NCBI GenBank assembly: GCA_035540955.1
Contig: DATLFP010000137.1
Location: 1 to 15,952, forward strand
From: DATLFP01 sp035540955
GTDB lineage: Bacteria; Actinomycetota; Acidimicrobiia; Acidimicrobiales; CADCSY01
Reading direction: 5' to 3'
Length of the DNA: 15,952 nt
This document shows positions 15,187-15,952 of the stretch, piece by piece. Under the pieces are notes generated by a model, which did not search any database, was not told the origin of the DNA, and saw nothing but the letters and a program-made list of their open reading frames with translations. The position numbers and the translations under genes are program-made. Each line of letters starts with the position of its first letter. Positions within the stretch are counted from its first letter, which is position 1.

Positions 15187-15222
15187 CCGATGCGCCAGCC
15201 CGGCGGATGGCTGGCGCATCGG
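15187..15222. terminator. Perfect 14-bp stem hairpin after proB
   Basis: CCGATGCGCCAGCC and GGCTGGCGCATCGG are perfectly complementary arms around an 8-base loop, starting 11 bases after the proB stop. It lies between convergent genes (proB and the pilin gene) and could end transcription from both sides. No T-run flanks it on the proB side; G-rich sequence follows. Confidence 0.75.
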
Positions 15223-15266
15223 TGGGGTGGGGGTTGGTGGGAGGAGAAGTCAGGAGCGAGATCGAC

Positions 15267-15488
15267 CTACGGGGTCGTCGTCGTCGTCGTGCAAGCCACG
15301 TCGTTGCTCTGGGCGGCGATCTGGTCGCCGGTGCACTGGAGCGTGTCGCGGGCGCTGGTGCCGAGGAAGGAGATGGCGCCGATGGCGACGGCGGCCACCA
15401 GGGCCACGAGGAGGGTGTACTCCACGAGCGAGGCGCCGGCCTCGCCGATGCGCTTCACGGCCGAGCGGATTGCGTTGAGAGCTGCCAT
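15267..15488 (-). CDS. Flp-family type IVb pilin
   Basis: This 73-residue prepilin is the building block of Flp/Tad pili, used for adhesion. The class III leader ends in RIGEAG; prepilin peptidase would cut after G18, and the mature protein begins ASLVEYTLLV with E23 at +5 followed by Tyr, the family rule (G/xxxxEY). One hydrophobic helix (25-42) forms the fibre core. Two cysteines (C52 and C66) may make a disulfide, and the tail is six Thr plus Pro. ATG 15488 is chosen: GAAAGG upstream is well spaced and the leader has the right length; the longer frame upstream lacks these features. The divergent TadG-like gene supports a tad locus to the right. No peptidase or ATPase gene is in view. Confidence 0.92.
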   Translation of the reverse strand: MAALNAIRSAVKRIGEAGASLVEYTLLVALVAAVAIGAISFLGTSARDTLQCTGDQIAAQSNDVACTTTTTTP

Positions 15489-15776
15489 GGGTTCGTGCCT
15501 TTCGGTGTGGTGGGGTTGCCGGGTGGGCGTTGGACAGATGGTCGACCGCTCGGGCCGCAAAGTGAATGCCCCGGACGTGCCATTTCGAGATGGCCCGTTC
15601 GGACTAGACCGTGAACACGGGTGGTCCATGGGCTAGTCCGTTCGGGCTAGGGCGAAACGGCTCGCTGGGGCTATGGCACAAGCCTCGGCGTCCCCGTCAT
15701 CCTGAGGTGACCGCCGAACGGCCGACGTGACCGGCGATCTGTCAATGGTCATGCACCCGCCCACTGGAGCCCTCCG
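15489..15776. promoter_or_regulatory. Divergent intergenic region with repeats between pilin and TadG-like genes
   Basis: This 288-bp gap holds no supported gene. It carries CCGTTCGG at 15595-15602 and 15638-15645 and its reverse complement at 15714-15721. GG(A/G)CTAG occurs three times in the same direction (15601, 15630, 15644), and the inverted pair CGGACTAG (15600-15607) and CTAGTCCG (15633-15640) could form a stem. A near-palindrome CCATTTCGAGATGG lies at 15580-15593. These look like binding sites for a regulator of the two genes. I find no TANNNT hexamer in a good position for the pilin. Confidence 0.45.
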
Positions 15777-15952
15777 TTGCAGCCTCCCGCAGCTCACCGA
15801 ATCGAACGAGAGCGTGGTGCGGTGCTCATCCTGAGCGCCCTCCTCGTGCCCGCTCTCGTCGCGGTCGGGGCGCTGACGATCGGGGTGAGCAGCGTCTGGA
15901 CCAGCCGCCACGACGTGCAGCGGGCGGCCGACCTCGGGGCGCTGGCCGCGGC
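15777..15952 (+). CDS. TadG-like pilus-assembly / Flp-associated membrane protein, 3' end missing
   Basis: Only the first 58 residues are present. They begin MQPPAAHRIERERGAVLILS and form one hydrophobic helix (about 15-36), followed by VWTSRHDVQRAADLGALAA. The ERG-x-VLIL helix followed by a basic, then QRAADLGALAA segment is typical of TadG-like and related pseudopilin-like proteins of tad loci. TTG 15777 is chosen because GGAG at 15766-15769 lies 7 bases upstream, and the frame has a stop at 15708-15710 with no ATG or GTG between. It is divergent from the pilin gene. TadE is an alternative, though the QRAAD-ALAA pattern fits TadG better. Confidence 0.72.
   Translation, partial: MQPPAAHRIERERGAVLILSALLVPALVAVGALTIGVSSVWTSRHDVQRAADLGALAA

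Noticed and set aside
15751..15834. 27-codon ATG frame before and across the TadG-like start
   Set aside because: It has no good ribosome binding site and no recognisable product, and the overlapping TTG frame has both; a leader peptide cannot be excluded but is not supported.
15633..15911. 92-codon minus-strand frame in the pilin/TadG-like gap
   Set aside because: It is antisense to the TadG-like helix and the repeat region, with no domain or ribosome binding site evidence.
1..15952. tRNA, rRNA, CRISPR or insertion-sequence features
   Set aside because: I saw no cloverleaf-like sequence, no regularly spaced repeats and no transposase or integrase gene.

Overview
The window is very GC-rich, almost fully coding DNA with GTG and TTG starts beside ATG. 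Gene content (RodA; a TIGR03960 radical SAM protein next to a DUF2344 partner; RNase E/G; L21/L27; Obg; ProB; a Flp pilin) points to a high-GC actinobacterium. A lineage near Acidimicrobiia is my best guess from gene style and order; it is inference and no marker proves it.

Layout. (1) 3-1118: 3' part of rodA, a cell-wall elongation glycosyltransferase. (2) 1201-5535: a tight run of three genes, the TIGR03960 radical SAM protein, its DUF2344 partner (4-bp overlap) and RNase E/G (62-bp overlap, TTG start). (3) 5575-9628: a three-gene cassette encoding a secreted beta-propeller protein, an ECF sigma factor and a one-pass membrane protein. The last looks like an anti-sigma factor fused to an extracellular periplasmic-binding-protein-like domain. 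(4) 9653-10351, minus strand: a short-chain dehydrogenase. (5) 10394-10976: rplU-rpmA with a hairpin after it. (6) 10957-12792, minus strand: a SAM-dependent methyltransferase and a dGTPase-family HD phosphohydrolase. (7) 12847-15175: obg-proB, closed by a perfect 14-bp stem. (8) 15267-15952: a Flp-type pilin on the minus strand, and divergent from it the start of a TadG-like gene that opens with TTG and runs off the window.

The backbone resembles the actinobacterial order rne-rplU-rpmA-obg-proB, but two blocks sit inside it: the propeller/sigma/anti-sigma cassette plus the dehydrogenase, and the methyltransferase plus dGTPase pair. Four genes that head transcription units (the radical SAM gene, rplU, obg and the dGTPase gene) have a TANNNT hexamer 4-10 bases before the start codon, and most lack a convincing ribosome binding site. 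This suggests leaderless or nearly leaderless mRNAs.

The strongest candidate for a little-described system is the cassette at 5575-9628. It could be a cell-surface signalling unit in which an extracellular ligand-binding fold controls an ECF sigma factor, with a secreted propeller as partner or output. The second point of interest is the 288-bp pilin/TadG-like intergenic region, which holds a dense set of direct and inverted repeats built on CCGTTCGG and the normally rare tetramer CTAG.
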